In this document: piece after piece, positions 8,767-16,818 of the stretch
Layout: every line of letters begins with the position of its first letter
Numbering within the stretch: position 1 is the first letter of the stretch
From: Planctomycetota bacterium
Lineage (GTDB): Bacteria; Planctomycetota; UBA1135; GCA-002686595
Direction: 5' to 3'
Assembly (NCBI GenBank): GCA_029250885.1
Contig: JAQXEK010000001.1
Coordinates: 62,001 to 126,000 of the forward strand
DNA length: 64,000 bases
Position numbers and translations under genes: made by a program
Notes under the pieces: generated by a model
Databases searched by the model: none
Seen by the model: the letters and a program-made list of their open reading frames with translations, nothing else
What the model was told of the DNA's origin: nothing

Positions 8767-9243
8767 CTAGCAGGTACCGCAGCCGCCGCCGGGTTTGGCA
8801 GGCGGCTCGCCCGACTCGCTAAACAGGTCCGCAAAGACCTGGGCGTCCCAGGGCTTGCCCCAGGGGCAATCCCTAGCGAGGAAGCGCGTATAGCCGCCGG
8901 ATGGCGTGATGACGGCCCGCGCTTCGCCGTTGACGAACAGGCACGCCGATTGACCGTTCGTGGCCCAGGCAAGCTCCCAGCTGCTCTCGAGGGTGTTACT
9001 GATCGTGTTGCCCGTGTGTAGGACCTGGGCCGGGGCGGGGGGAGGCAGGTTCTTTTGGGTGTAGCTTTGCAAGTCCGGTTCTTCGGGCATGCCCTCGCCA
9101 TTCGCGACCCAGCAGGCGCCGACGATGTCGCTGGAGTTGGCTTCGGTGATGTACAGCCAGATGCTGTCGCCCTCGTCCGCAACAATGGCGGTTCGGGCCG
9201 AAATCTCATGGGGCTCGGAGATTACAAGCAGGGGGTCGGGCAT
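8767..9243 (-). CDS. Small protein, possibly DUF2251-like, with Cys-rich C-terminus
   Basis: A 158-aa cytoplasmic protein from ATG at 9243; the in-frame extension to 9408 looks non-coding. Residues such as TAIVADEGDSIWLYI, ELAWATNGQSACLFVNGEA and the later GGYTRFLARDCPW resemble, from memory, the DUF2251 layout (acidic strand, 'vallingyp' strand, aromatic end). That assignment is weak. The C-terminus after a Pro/Gly linker is GGGCGTC, two cysteines that could bind a metal or form a disulfide. It is convergent with the rhomboid gene (23 bp between stops) and divergent from the gene at 9410. Confidence 0.6.
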   Translation of the reverse strand: MPDPLLVISEPHEISARTAIVADEGDSIWLYITEANSSDIVGACWVANGEGMPEEPDLQSYTQKNLPPPAPAQVLHTGNTISNTLESSWELAWATNGQSACLFVNGEARAVITPSGGYTRFLARDCPWGKPWDAQVFADLFSESGEPPAKPGGGCGTC

Positions 9244-9409
9244 CGTAGATGGGGCAGGGCCAGGGGCGTAGGGTGCGGGTTGAAAGTGGGGATCCGCATG
9301 CAGTTTAGCGGAGGGGCGGGAAAGCGCCTCTCTTTGGTCCGAAGTTTGGCTTGTACTCGCTAGAATCTTGCCTGTACTTGTTTCGCGTCCCAGAAGAGAC
9401 CAAAGCACT

Positions 9410-11455
9410 ATGAAGCTTTCACGATTTCAGCTGTCGATCCTCGCCCTCTTTGCCCTGAGCGCTATCGTGCCCGTTGCGACCGCCAAAGTTGGCGCTGCTG
9501 GGCCTGAGCATGCCGCTACTCTGGACCGCGAATCCTTCCTCAAGGAGTTCCGTCAGGCCAAGGCGATCGGAGCCCAGGATCAGATGGAGAAGCTGATCCA
9601 GCGCAACCAGGCCGATGCCGTGGATGCGATCATCAATCTGTGTACAAGCTTGGGCGGTGCCACAAACGACAGCGTTGAGGACGACCTGAACTCCCTTCGT
9701 ATTGCTTGGAAGGGCTCCATGAAGACCGCCTTTGTGGACAAGGTCTACGAGTACTACTCCCTCTTGGATGGGACTTCGCGCGTCGAGCGAGTCAAGCTCG
9801 TCAACAAGTACTTCGTCTATCTCAACAAGATGATCAAGGCAGAGGCCGACAAGGACACCAGCACGATTAAGTCCCTGTGCAGCGACTTCCTTATGGTGGC
9901 TGAGTCCCTCGACGCCGTGGGCGATCACTACTACGCGTCCTTGGCTTGGCTGTCCTATGGCCGCGCTCAGGATGAGCCCCAGCGACCGGATGACCCCAAC
10001 CTTCGCGAGGCGGTCATCGGCTACGCTAACAGTTTAGCGGCCCGGGACAAGATCGAGCTTCGAGACCGCGTGCGCGCTGATGTAGAAGTCCGGCACAAGG
10101 TACTGGTGGGTATGGGCTACGGGAAAGACGGAGATACGGGCAAGCCCGGCGCCGACAAGCCGGGGAAGGGCAAGAGCGGCGTGGGAATGTCCTTGGGCGA
10201 TCCCGTGATCCAGGACCTGACCTTCGCAGTCGAGGAGAAGCCAGGTGCGATTGAGCGCCCCTTCTGGTCAAACGACGACGTGTTCAACGCCTGGACAAGT
10301 CTGGGGTTCACTAAGGTGGACAGCCGGGCGGAGTTTCCCGGCATTAAGAGCATCGGTCTTGTGCGCGACACGATCAAGAGCTTCCAAGTTTCCTCCGGGG
10401 GCGAGAAGAACTCTATGGTCATGGCTGGAAAAATGACCCCCTGTCAGATCGTGCTTGGCGACGCCAAACTTCCCTATGCCTTCCTGACGATGACTGGAAC
10501 CCAGAAGGATCAGTACCAAGGGGTCGAGATCAACATGGAGCCCTCGGACGTGCAGATGACCGTCTACGTGGCTCCCGCATCGAAAATTGTCGGCAAGCTG
10601 GCCGGGGTCCCCGTGGAGATCTTCGACGACAACATGAACGGGACCTACGGCGACGCGCCCGTGTCCTGGGGGCACGTCGGCATGACCGCGGAGCACTACA
10701 TGTTTGACTTCGACGCGATCCGCATCGATGGCTCCAAGCACGCTTTGCCCTGGAGCCGATACCAGAAGGTTGGCGATGTCTGGTACGACATGGCCGTGGA
10801 TGGGCATAAGCTGACGGCAGCTCCGCTGGACATCAAAACAGGAACGCTTAAGCTGAAGTTTAAGGGACCTCGCCCTAAGTATGTGATTCTCAAGGGCCGC
10901 AACAACTTGGAGGACTGCTACTTCGATCTGGCGGGTTCGAAGAAGGGCATCGAGGTGCCGGTCGGCAACTACGACCTGTTCGCGGGCTTCATGTCCGAGG
11001 GCAAGCGTACGGCGATTCAAAAGACGGCCATCCTGCCCGGTGTAAACACGCCCAATTGGCGGGTCACCGAAGGTGAGACGGTCGAGGTTGAGCTCGGTGG
11101 TCCCTTTGGCTTTGACTTCCAGTCCGAGGACCTTGGGGCAAACGTAAAGATACTGGGTGCCTCCGTCGTGGTCACGGGGATGAACGACGAGCGCTACGAG
11201 CGCCCCTGGAACTGCCGTCCCTATTCCATGGCTTCGATTCGCAAGAGTGGAGCCAAGAAGGGCGGCAAGCCCGAGAAGATGAAGTCAAATCTGGACCAAT
11301 CTACCCTCTATACCGACTGGGCCTTGGGCTTCCATCCCCAGGACTTGGAGCTGCCTAAGAAGAGCGGCATGGACGACGGTTTTGAAGTACAGCTCACCGA
11401 GAAGAAGAACAAGCTCTTCGGTAAGATTGAGTCTGACTGGAAAATCGGCGGTTAG
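9410..11455 (+). CDS. Secreted protein of unknown function
   Basis: I do not recognise this 681-aa protein. ATG 9410 gives a clear signal peptide (KLSRFQLSILALFALSAIVPVATA). The N-terminal ~210 residues are helical and charged. A Gly/Lys-rich linker follows (GKDGDTGKPGADKPGKGKSG, near residues 236-260). The rest is rich in beta-type segments, with stretches such as PVEIFDDNMNGTYGD and WYDMAVDGHKLTAAPLDI. It is likely periplasmic. The upstream region has TAGAAT (9361-9366) but no well-spaced -35. It is followed 97 bp later by serS; I see no functional link. Confidence 0.75.
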   Translation: MKLSRFQLSILALFALSAIVPVATAKVGAAGPEHAATLDRESFLKEFRQAKAIGAQDQMEKLIQRNQADAVDAIINLCTSLGGATNDSVEDDLNSLRIAWKGSMKTAFVDKVYEYYSLLDGTSRVERVKLVNKYFVYLNKMIKAEADKDTSTIKSLCSDFLMVAESLDAVGDHYYASLAWLSYGRAQDEPQRPDDPNLREAVIGYANSLAARDKIELRDRVRADVEVRHKVLVGMGYGKDGDTGKPGADKPGKGKSGVGMSLGDPVIQDLTFAVEEKPGAIERPFWSNDDVFNAWTSLGFTKVDSRAEFPGIKSIGLVRDTIKSFQVSSGGEKNSMVMAGKMTPCQIVLGDAKLPYAFLTMTGTQKDQYQGVEINMEPSDVQMTVYVAPASKIVGKLAGVPVEIFDDNMNGTYGDAPVSWGHVGMTAEHYMFDFDAIRIDGSKHALPWSRYQKVGDVWYDMAVDGHKLTAAPLDIKTGTLKLKFKGPRPKYVILKGRNNLEDCYFDLAGSKKGIEVPVGNYDLFAGFMSEGKRTAIQKTAILPGVNTPNWRVTEGETVEVELGGPFGFDFQSEDLGANVKILGASVVVTGMNDERYERPWNCRPYSMASIRKSGAKKGGKPEKMKSNLDQSTLYTDWALGFHPQDLELPKKSGMDDGFEVQLTEKKNKLFGKIESDWKIGG

Positions 11456-11552
11456 CGCCGCGCCTCTCGCACCAACTACCCGCGGGGCGGCAAGCAGCTG
11501 TCCCACGACTCCCACCACCCAAGAATAGAGAACTCCCCCTAGGAGAACACAA

Positions 11553-12833
11553 GTGATCGATCTCAAACGGATTCGGGCCGAGCCCGACCTCGTCAAAGCT
11601 GGCTGTGCAAAGAAGCGCATTGAATGTGATGTGGACCGGATCCTGGAGCTTGACGAGGGCTTCCGCGGACTGGCTCCCAAGATCGACGAGCTGCGGTCTC
11701 GCCAGAAGCAAGCCGGCAAGGAGATTCCGAAGGCATCGGACGAGCGACGCGCCGAGCTGCTAGGCGAGCAGAAGCACATCAAGACCGAGCTCAAGAGCTT
11801 GGAAGCCGAGATGGCTAGCATTCAAGAGGAGCTGCAGCCTCTGCTCTTGACCGTGCCGAATCTGCCAGCCGCCGAGGTGCCCGATGGTGCTGACGACAAC
11901 GACAATGTCGAGCTGAAGACTTGGGGCACACCCCGCGTATTTGGCTTCACGCCCCGGGACCACGTGGACCTTGGCGAGGCCCAGGGATGGCTGGACGTGG
12001 AGACCGCAGCTCGCATCGCCGGCAGCCGCAACTACATCACCATGGGGGAGCTCGCTCGGCTCGAGCATGCCGTGCTGCGCTTCGCCTTGGACATGATGAT
12101 TGAGCGGGACTTCTCTCCCGCCATTGTGCCGGTGCTAGTTCGTCCGGAGCCCCTGTGGGGCACTGGGTATTTCCCCGGTGGCGGAGACCAGATCTACCAG
12201 ACCGATGACCGTGATGATCTCTACCTGGTGGGGACGGCGGAGGTGCCCCTCACGTCGATCCATGCGGAGAAGATCATGGATGTGAAGGACCTGCCGATCA
12301 AGCTGGTGGCCCAGTCGACCTGCTACCGGCGCGAAGCGGGGACCTACGGCAAGGACACGCGCGGGCTTTACCGGGTGCACCAGTTCCAGAAGGTCGAGCA
12401 GGTTGTAATCGATGTGGCGGACGAAGCCAAGTCCACCAAGCACCACGCTGCGATCCTGCAGAACGCCGAGGATCTGTTGCAGGCATTCGAGCTTCCCTAC
12501 CGAGTGGTGAACGTCTGCGGTGGAGATCTTGGTGCTCCCCAGGTGCAGAAGTTTGATGTGGAGACCTGGATGCCCTCACGGGAGGGCTACGGCGAGACCC
12601 ACAGCGCGTCGAAGTTCCACGAATACCAGGCGCGTCGGTTGAAGATGCGGTACCGCGACAAGGAGGGCAAGGTTCACTTTTGCCATACCTTGAACAACAC
12701 GGTTGCGGCCTCCTCGCGGATCCTGATTGCACTGATGGAGAACCACCAACTCGAGGATGGCCGTATTGCCGTACCGGAAGCCCTGCGATGCTACATGGGC
12801 GGCGCTGAGACCATCGGCAAGGTCCTAGACTAG
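11553..12833 (+). CDS. serS: Seryl-tRNA synthetase
   Basis: A 426-aa class II synthetase of normal length. An N-terminal coiled-coil arm (about residues 28-100, rich in K/E/L/R) binds the long variable arm of tRNA-Ser. Motif 2 appears as CYRREAGTYGKDTRGLYR and is followed by HQF.KVEQ. Motif 3 is in NNTVAASSRILIALMENHQ. It charges tRNA-Ser, and also tRNA-Sec where present, with serine; the latter matters here because the window contains a candidate selenoprotein. The start is GTG 11553, supported by AGGAGA at 11541-11546. It ends in a strong terminator shared with the convergent gspJ. Confidence 0.97.
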   Translation: MIDLKRIRAEPDLVKAGCAKKRIECDVDRILELDEGFRGLAPKIDELRSRQKQAGKEIPKASDERRAELLGEQKHIKTELKSLEAEMASIQEELQPLLLTVPNLPAAEVPDGADDNDNVELKTWGTPRVFGFTPRDHVDLGEAQGWLDVETAARIAGSRNYITMGELARLEHAVLRFALDMMIERDFSPAIVPVLVRPEPLWGTGYFPGGGDQIYQTDDRDDLYLVGTAEVPLTSIHAEKIMDVKDLPIKLVAQSTCYRREAGTYGKDTRGLYRVHQFQKVEQVVIDVADEAKSTKHHAAILQNAEDLLQAFELPYRVVNVCGGDLGAPQVQKFDVETWMPSREGYGETHSASKFHEYQARRLKMRYRDKEGKVHFCHTLNNTVAASSRILIALMENHQLEDGRIAVPEALRCYMGGAETIGKVLD

Positions 12834-12860
12834 GCACTCGCCCGTAAGGGTGAGAAATAC

Positions 12861-12897
12861 AAAAGGCAGGCGGCACCTTGGGTGCTGCCTGCCTTTT
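12861..12897 (+). terminator. Bidirectional terminator between serS and the gsp operon
   Basis: An inverted repeat with 17-bp arms (12861-12877 and 12881-12897; one G-T wobble) and loop TTG. It begins with AAAA and ends with TTTT, so it can terminate in both directions. It lies 27 bp after serS and 23 bp after the end of gspJ on the opposite strand. Confidence 0.88.
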
Positions 12898-12920
12898 GGT
12901 TGGGTCGCGAGCTAACTAGG

Positions 12921-13886
12921 TTAGCCGCCGCCAAAGATAGGGGGGAAGGATCCAGGGGGGCCGTCTTGCCCCTTGATGTCGGGGACGGCTCCACCTGGGC
13001 CGAATAAGGGGGTGACATCTCCGTCGTCCGGCTTGAATGGCTGGCCAGCTCCACCGGGGCCAGAAAGCCCCATGGCGCCAGTCGCCCCATTTCCGGTCGC
13101 GCCCGTGTTAGACGGGGGATCGATCACTGGGATCCTCGAGACCGGTCGAACCTCCATAGCCAGGTGTAAGCTGGCAGGGAAGTGGATGATGCGGCGGTAG
13201 AGCACCCGGCGCTTGGAGGAGGCGAGACGGCTGCTTTGCTCGTTGATGAGGCGAGGGGAAAGCTCTACTTCGAGCTCAATCTCGATGCGCTTAGGTAGGC
13301 CTCGCTCTTCCTGGCTGCCCTGTTCAAGGCCCCAAGAGTCCAGGGGCTCACCGTCAATGCCGTCCTCCGCAAAGACCTGGATATCAAAGCGGCGAATCCG
13401 GTCATGGAGGAAGGTGTACTTGCCCGAAAGGAACGGGGCGTCGTCAATGCCAAAGCTCTCACGGCGATAGATCTCCAAGAACTCACCGGAAAAGTCCGGG
13501 TTGGCCCGCAAGCAGTACCCAACCTCGGTCACGTCGGCACGCAGGAAGCGCGTGCGGTCCGGATTGGGGGTAAGTGTGCGACTGTTGCTGCTGGTGACAA
13601 AATCTAGCCGGTCGGCATCCATGCCACTGATGGCGCGGTCTTGGACCCGCAGCACGTCGAGCACCTTGCGGTCCATCACGAACATGCCGCGCAGGTCCTT
13701 CTCCACCAAGTCCAAGATTGCGGGTCCCGCAAGTTGGGACTCAGTGACATTAAAAATGACGTCCCGTGTTCGGCGAGCTCCAGTAAGCACCTCGGTGATC
13801 GCTACGAGCATCATAGACATGATCAAGAGGGTGATCATGACCTCGACCAAGGTAAATCCCGAGCGAGAGTTTGCATGCATCCTCAT
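12921..13886 (-). CDS. gspJ: Type II secretion minor pseudopilin, GspJ-like, with Gly/Pro-rich tail
   Basis: A 321-aa protein with a type IV prepilin signal: short basic leader, then G|FTLVEVMITLLIMSMMLV with the Glu5 needed for assembly. Its place as last pseudopilin in the operon, its length and a beta-rich body indicate GspJ. The C-terminal ~65 residues are unusual: Gly/Pro/Asn-rich with collagen-like triplets (GATGNGATGAMG, then GPGGAG and FGPGG) and a final FGGG. The start overlaps the end of the preceding gene by 4 bp (13883-13886). GspJ would sit with I and K at the tip of the pseudopilus. Confidence 0.8.
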   Translation of the reverse strand: MRMHANSRSGFTLVEVMITLLIMSMMLVAITEVLTGARRTRDVIFNVTESQLAGPAILDLVEKDLRGMFVMDRKVLDVLRVQDRAISGMDADRLDFVTSSNSRTLTPNPDRTRFLRADVTEVGYCLRANPDFSGEFLEIYRRESFGIDDAPFLSGKYTFLHDRIRRFDIQVFAEDGIDGEPLDSWGLEQGSQEERGLPKRIEIELEVELSPRLINEQSSRLASSKRRVLYRRIIHFPASLHLAMEVRPVSRIPVIDPPSNTGATGNGATGAMGLSGPGGAGQPFKPDDGDVTPLFGPGGAVPDIKGQDGPPGSFPPIFGGG

Positions 13887-14422
13887 CGCAGACCCCCTGT
13901 GTCCTCTGTTTCTTCTTCACCGTAGACGTGGGACCATGTCATCCAACGCTCTAGGATCAGCTCCTTTGGGGCCTCTTTAGGGCCGCTAAAGGTGACCTTG
14001 ACACGAACCTCTTGGAAGGGCTCCTCCGCATCGTCCTCCTCCTCTTCCTCGTCCTCGTCTTCGTCCGGAGCCCAGCTGTCGAAGCGTAGGGTGTCGCCAT
14101 CCTCCACAGCCTCGTCGAACTGCTCGTCGCCCAGGACCAGCTCCCATAGAAAGTTAGGGTACTCCTGCTCGGAGAAGTCACCGGACATGTGATCTTCAAT
14201 GTCCTCGGCGTACAGCCCGGATTCGAACTGGGCAAGCTTAAAGAGCCCAAGCTCCCGGGCGATTTTTAGATCCCGCGTGTTGGCGGCTTGGAACTTGGAG
14301 TTGTTAAGTCCCTGGACGGAGAACACAAGCACGATACCAACGATGGCAATGGTGACAGCCACCTCGGCCAAGGTAAAGCCTCGTGCCTGCCCTTGATGAA
14401 TCGAGTCGGTACGAGGGACCAT
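13883..14422 (-). CDS. gspI: Type II secretion minor pseudopilin, GspI-like
   Basis: A 179-aa prepilin-type protein with the leader RG|FTLAEVAVTIAIVGIVLV (cleavage before Phe, Glu5 present). Position between H- and J-like genes supports GspI. The body carries a very acidic run (DEDEDEEEEEDDAEE, near residues 124-138), longer than I expect for this family and possibly a calcium-binding or flexible loop. Its start overlaps the gspH stop by one base (TGATG) and its stop overlaps the gspJ start by four, so the three minor pseudopilins are translationally coupled. Confidence 0.78.
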   Translation of the reverse strand: MVPRTDSIHQGQARGFTLAEVAVTIAIVGIVLVFSVQGLNNSKFQAANTRDLKIARELGLFKLAQFESGLYAEDIEDHMSGDFSEQEYPNFLWELVLGDEQFDEAVEDGDTLRFDSWAPDEDEDEEEEEDDAEEPFQEVRVKVTFSGPKEAPKELILERWMTWSHVYGEEETEDTGGLR

Positions 14423-15054
14423 CAGTCAAACTCCCCGTCGCTGACCTCATCCCGAATGTACTCACCTTCGTGGAAGCGAATCAGGCCCGTAAGTGCGAGC
14501 ACCTCGATCGTGTAGTAGCGCTCGGTGGGGGCGTGGTACAGGCTGATGGAGTGGGCAGATGAGCTGCCCAGTGGATCGTAGCGTACGTAGCACTGGCCGT
14601 CGTCATAGGTCTCGTCGTCGATCTTGACGTTCGCGAACTCAACGCCGCTCTCCAACTTGGTCAGGCTGGAGATCACCCGCTCGCTAGCATCGTCCGGCTC
14701 CTCTTCCCCTGGAATGCGGGCCATGGCCAGTCCGCCTTCTTTCCTATAGGGAGTCTCCACCCAATAGCGGTTCTCATCTAGGTCGTAGATGATCCGGAAC
14801 TCGTTGTTCCTGGTGATCGCCTCGGAACGAGTGCTTTGCAGGACATTGGAGAGGGTTCGAACGGTGTTGTTGAGTTGGGCTCGCGGCAACACGCGCTGGT
14901 AGTTCCCGGAGGTGATAGAGATCGTAAGCCCGATGATGACAATCACCACCATCAACTCAACCAAGGTAAAGCCACCCCGGCGGCGCGCGCCTGCCCTAGG
15001 GGAACAGCCAAGGGGCTGGCCCGTATCGGCAAGGTGTTGATGCAACGCGCTCAT
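14422..15054 (-). CDS. gspH: Type II secretion minor pseudopilin, GspH-like
   Basis: A 210-aa protein. After a rather long basic leader (about 28 residues, ending RRRGG) comes the prepilin motif G|FTLVELMVVIVIIGLT. The region ARAQLNNTVRTLSNVLQSTRSEAI (read as two helical pieces) matches the GspH/FimT pattern in which the N-terminal helix ends in 'ar..A..ANN'. It is expected near the pseudopilus tip. The spacing to gspG is 20 bp. A downstream start giving a shorter leader is possible but no Met lies closer in frame. Confidence 0.78.
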   Translation of the reverse strand: MSALHQHLADTGQPLGCSPRAGARRRGGFTLVELMVVIVIIGLTISITSGNYQRVLPRAQLNNTVRTLSNVLQSTRSEAITRNNEFRIIYDLDENRYWVETPYRKEGGLAMARIPGEEEPDDASERVISSLTKLESGVEFANVKIDDETYDDGQCYVRYDPLGSSSAHSISLYHAPTERYYTIEVLALTGLIRFHEGEYIRDEVSDGEFD

Positions 15055-15074
15055 GGGGACCTGCGGGAGTAGGC

Positions 15075-15509
15075 CTACTCTTCCTCTTCTTTGTTCTGGT
15101 CGAGGTCGCGGTTCTTGCCTTCACCGCCAGGCACACCATCGGCACCAAGGCTGTAGATGCGGTAGTCCTCTTCGTAGGGGCTGCTACCGGCGTCGTATTG
15201 GAACTCCATGCCCCATGGGTCCTTTGGGATGCCCTTGCCACTGAAGTAGGACTTGCCTAGACCATCGTCGAGCATCACCTCAAGACTCTCGGGGAAGCGC
15301 CCCGCATTGTTAAGCGCGTACTCTTGGATGCTCTGGTTGATGGAGTGGATGCTTGCCTTTGCGGTGCTGACTTGTGCTCCGCCAAGCTTGCCGATCACGT
15401 TGGGAACAACGACCACAGACAAGAGTCCGATGATAACGATCACGACCATCATCTCCGCAAGGGAGAATCCAGCGTTGGCTTTGCGGCGGTTCTTTTTGAG
15501 TAGCTTCAT
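15075..15509 (-). CDS. gspG: Type II secretion major pseudopilin GspG
   Basis: ATG at 15509 gives 144 aa, the usual GspG size; the longer upstream ORF runs into gspF and is rejected. The leader MKLLKKNRRKANAG is followed by FSLAEMMVVIVIIGLLSVVVVPN, the classic major pseudopilin helix. The segment IPKDPWGMEFQY is the conserved 'DPWG.pY' element. SLGADGVPGGEG near the C-terminus matches the conserved 'SlGaDg..GG.g' calcium-binding loop. It forms the piston-like pseudopilus in the periplasm. The gene sits 43 bp after gspF. Confidence 0.93.
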   Translation of the reverse strand: MKLLKKNRRKANAGFSLAEMMVVIVIIGLLSVVVVPNVIGKLGGAQVSTAKASIHSINQSIQEYALNNAGRFPESLEVMLDDGLGKSYFSGKGIPKDPWGMEFQYDAGSSPYEEDYRIYSLGADGVPGGEGKNRDLDQNKEEEE

Positions 15510-15552
15510 TAGATTCAGATTAAGAGGGCCTAGGCCCGGAGCAGTTGTGAGT

Positions 15553-16815
15553 TTAGAAGGAGCTGACCTGCAGGATTGGCAGGACAATGGCATACACGAT
15601 GAAGCCGACGACGAGTGAAAGGGAGATGATCATAAGGGGTTCAAGCAGGGCGGTCACACGCTCGGTGACCACCTCGAGCTCTTCGTCGTAGGCGTCGGCA
15701 ATTCGATCCAGCATGTTCTCGAGCTCACCCGACTGTTCGCCCACGGCGACCATGTACCCGACTACGGACGGGAAAGCATTTGTTTGCTTGAGCGGCGTCG
15801 CGATGTCGGTTCCTTCCAAGATTCGCGTGCGGATGTGTTTGGTGGCATTGGCCACCACCTGGTTGCCGACAACACTCTCCGTGATCTCCAGGGAGCGCAC
15901 GGCAGGTACGCCGCTGGTCAGCAGGGTAGAGAGGGTGCGTGTAAAGCGGGAGACTGAACCCTTCTGTAGCATGTCGCCTAAGACGGGTAGCTTGAGGAGG
16001 CTGCTGTCGATCTTGAGCTTGCCGTTCTCAGTCTTATAGAAGCGCTCAACGAGATAAGAGATCAAGCCTATGAGTAGGCAACCGACCCACCACCAGTTTT
16101 GAAACAACTCGGAAGTCGTAACGAGTACCTTGGTGGGGAAGGGCAGCTCTTGGCCGCTGTCCTCGAGCATGCCGGTGATCTTGGGGACCACCACGGTGAG
16201 CAGGATACCGACCACAACAACGCCAAGGCCGACCATGAGCAGTGGGTACATCAAGGCCGAGCTGATCTTCCGGGACAGGGCCCGTTGGCTCTGGAGGAAG
16301 TCCGCAAGGCGAGAGAGCACCGAGTCCACGTGGCCCGAGGCCTCTCCGGCCTTAACCATGTTTACGTACAGGTCCGAGAACATATAAGGATGCTTTGCCA
16401 GGGAGTCACCTAGGGAAGTACCTGTGGTGATGTCCTCGCGCAGCTCGCGGAACATGGTCTCGTGCTTGCGGTTGTCAGCCTGGTCCACCAAAGCGCGTAG
16501 AGCCTCTGCTAGAGGAATGCCTGCGGCGAGCAGCGTGCCGAGCTGGCGGGTAATTCCACCTACGACCTCGATGTCACGGCCACGGGGCCCCTGGGGGGCG
16601 GTGCGCATGGAGTTGATCTTCTCAAGGAAAGAGACCCGGTCGGGTTTCTCGGCGGACTCGCCCTTTCCCTTGCGCCCACGGATCTGCTTGAGCTCCGTGA
16701 CAAGGATCTTCTCCCTGCGCAGCTTATCCCGGGCGGCCCGGGGCGTATCCGCGTCGATGACACCGGTGGTGGAGGCGCCTCCGGCAGCGAAGGCCTTGTA
16801 CTCGTAGATCGGCAT
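15553..16815 (-). CDS. gspF: Type II secretion inner-membrane platform protein GspF
   Basis: A 420-aa protein with the GspF N-terminus (MPIYEYKAFAAGG...G.idAdtp..Ar..Lr). Two GspF repeats follow, with three membrane segments, including ISSALMYPLLMVGLGVVVVGIL and the C-terminal ALLEPLMIISLSLVVGFIVYAI. It contacts the GspE ATPase and the pseudopilins. It starts 3 bp after gspE. Everything is canonical in length and order; a PilC role in a type IV pilus is less likely because gspG with the DPWG and GaDg motifs is adjacent. Confidence 0.93.
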   Translation of the reverse strand: MPIYEYKAFAAGGASTTGVIDADTPRAARDKLRREKILVTELKQIRGRKGKGESAEKPDRVSFLEKINSMRTAPQGPRGRDIEVVGGITRQLGTLLAAGIPLAEALRALVDQADNRKHETMFRELREDITTGTSLGDSLAKHPYMFSDLYVNMVKAGEASGHVDSVLSRLADFLQSQRALSRKISSALMYPLLMVGLGVVVVGILLTVVVPKITGMLEDSGQELPFPTKVLVTTSELFQNWWWVGCLLIGLISYLVERFYKTENGKLKIDSSLLKLPVLGDMLQKGSVSRFTRTLSTLLTSGVPAVRSLEITESVVGNQVVANATKHIRTRILEGTDIATPLKQTNAFPSVVGYMVAVGEQSGELENMLDRIADAYDEELEVVTERVTALLEPLMIISLSLVVGFIVYAIVLPILQVSSF

Positions 16816-16818
16816 GGA

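Noticed and set aside
10268..11020. A 250-aa minus-strand ORF, His/Val/Asp-rich
   Set aside because: It is opposite the secreted-protein gene at 9410, which has a signal peptide and coherent protein-like sequence; the antisense product does not.
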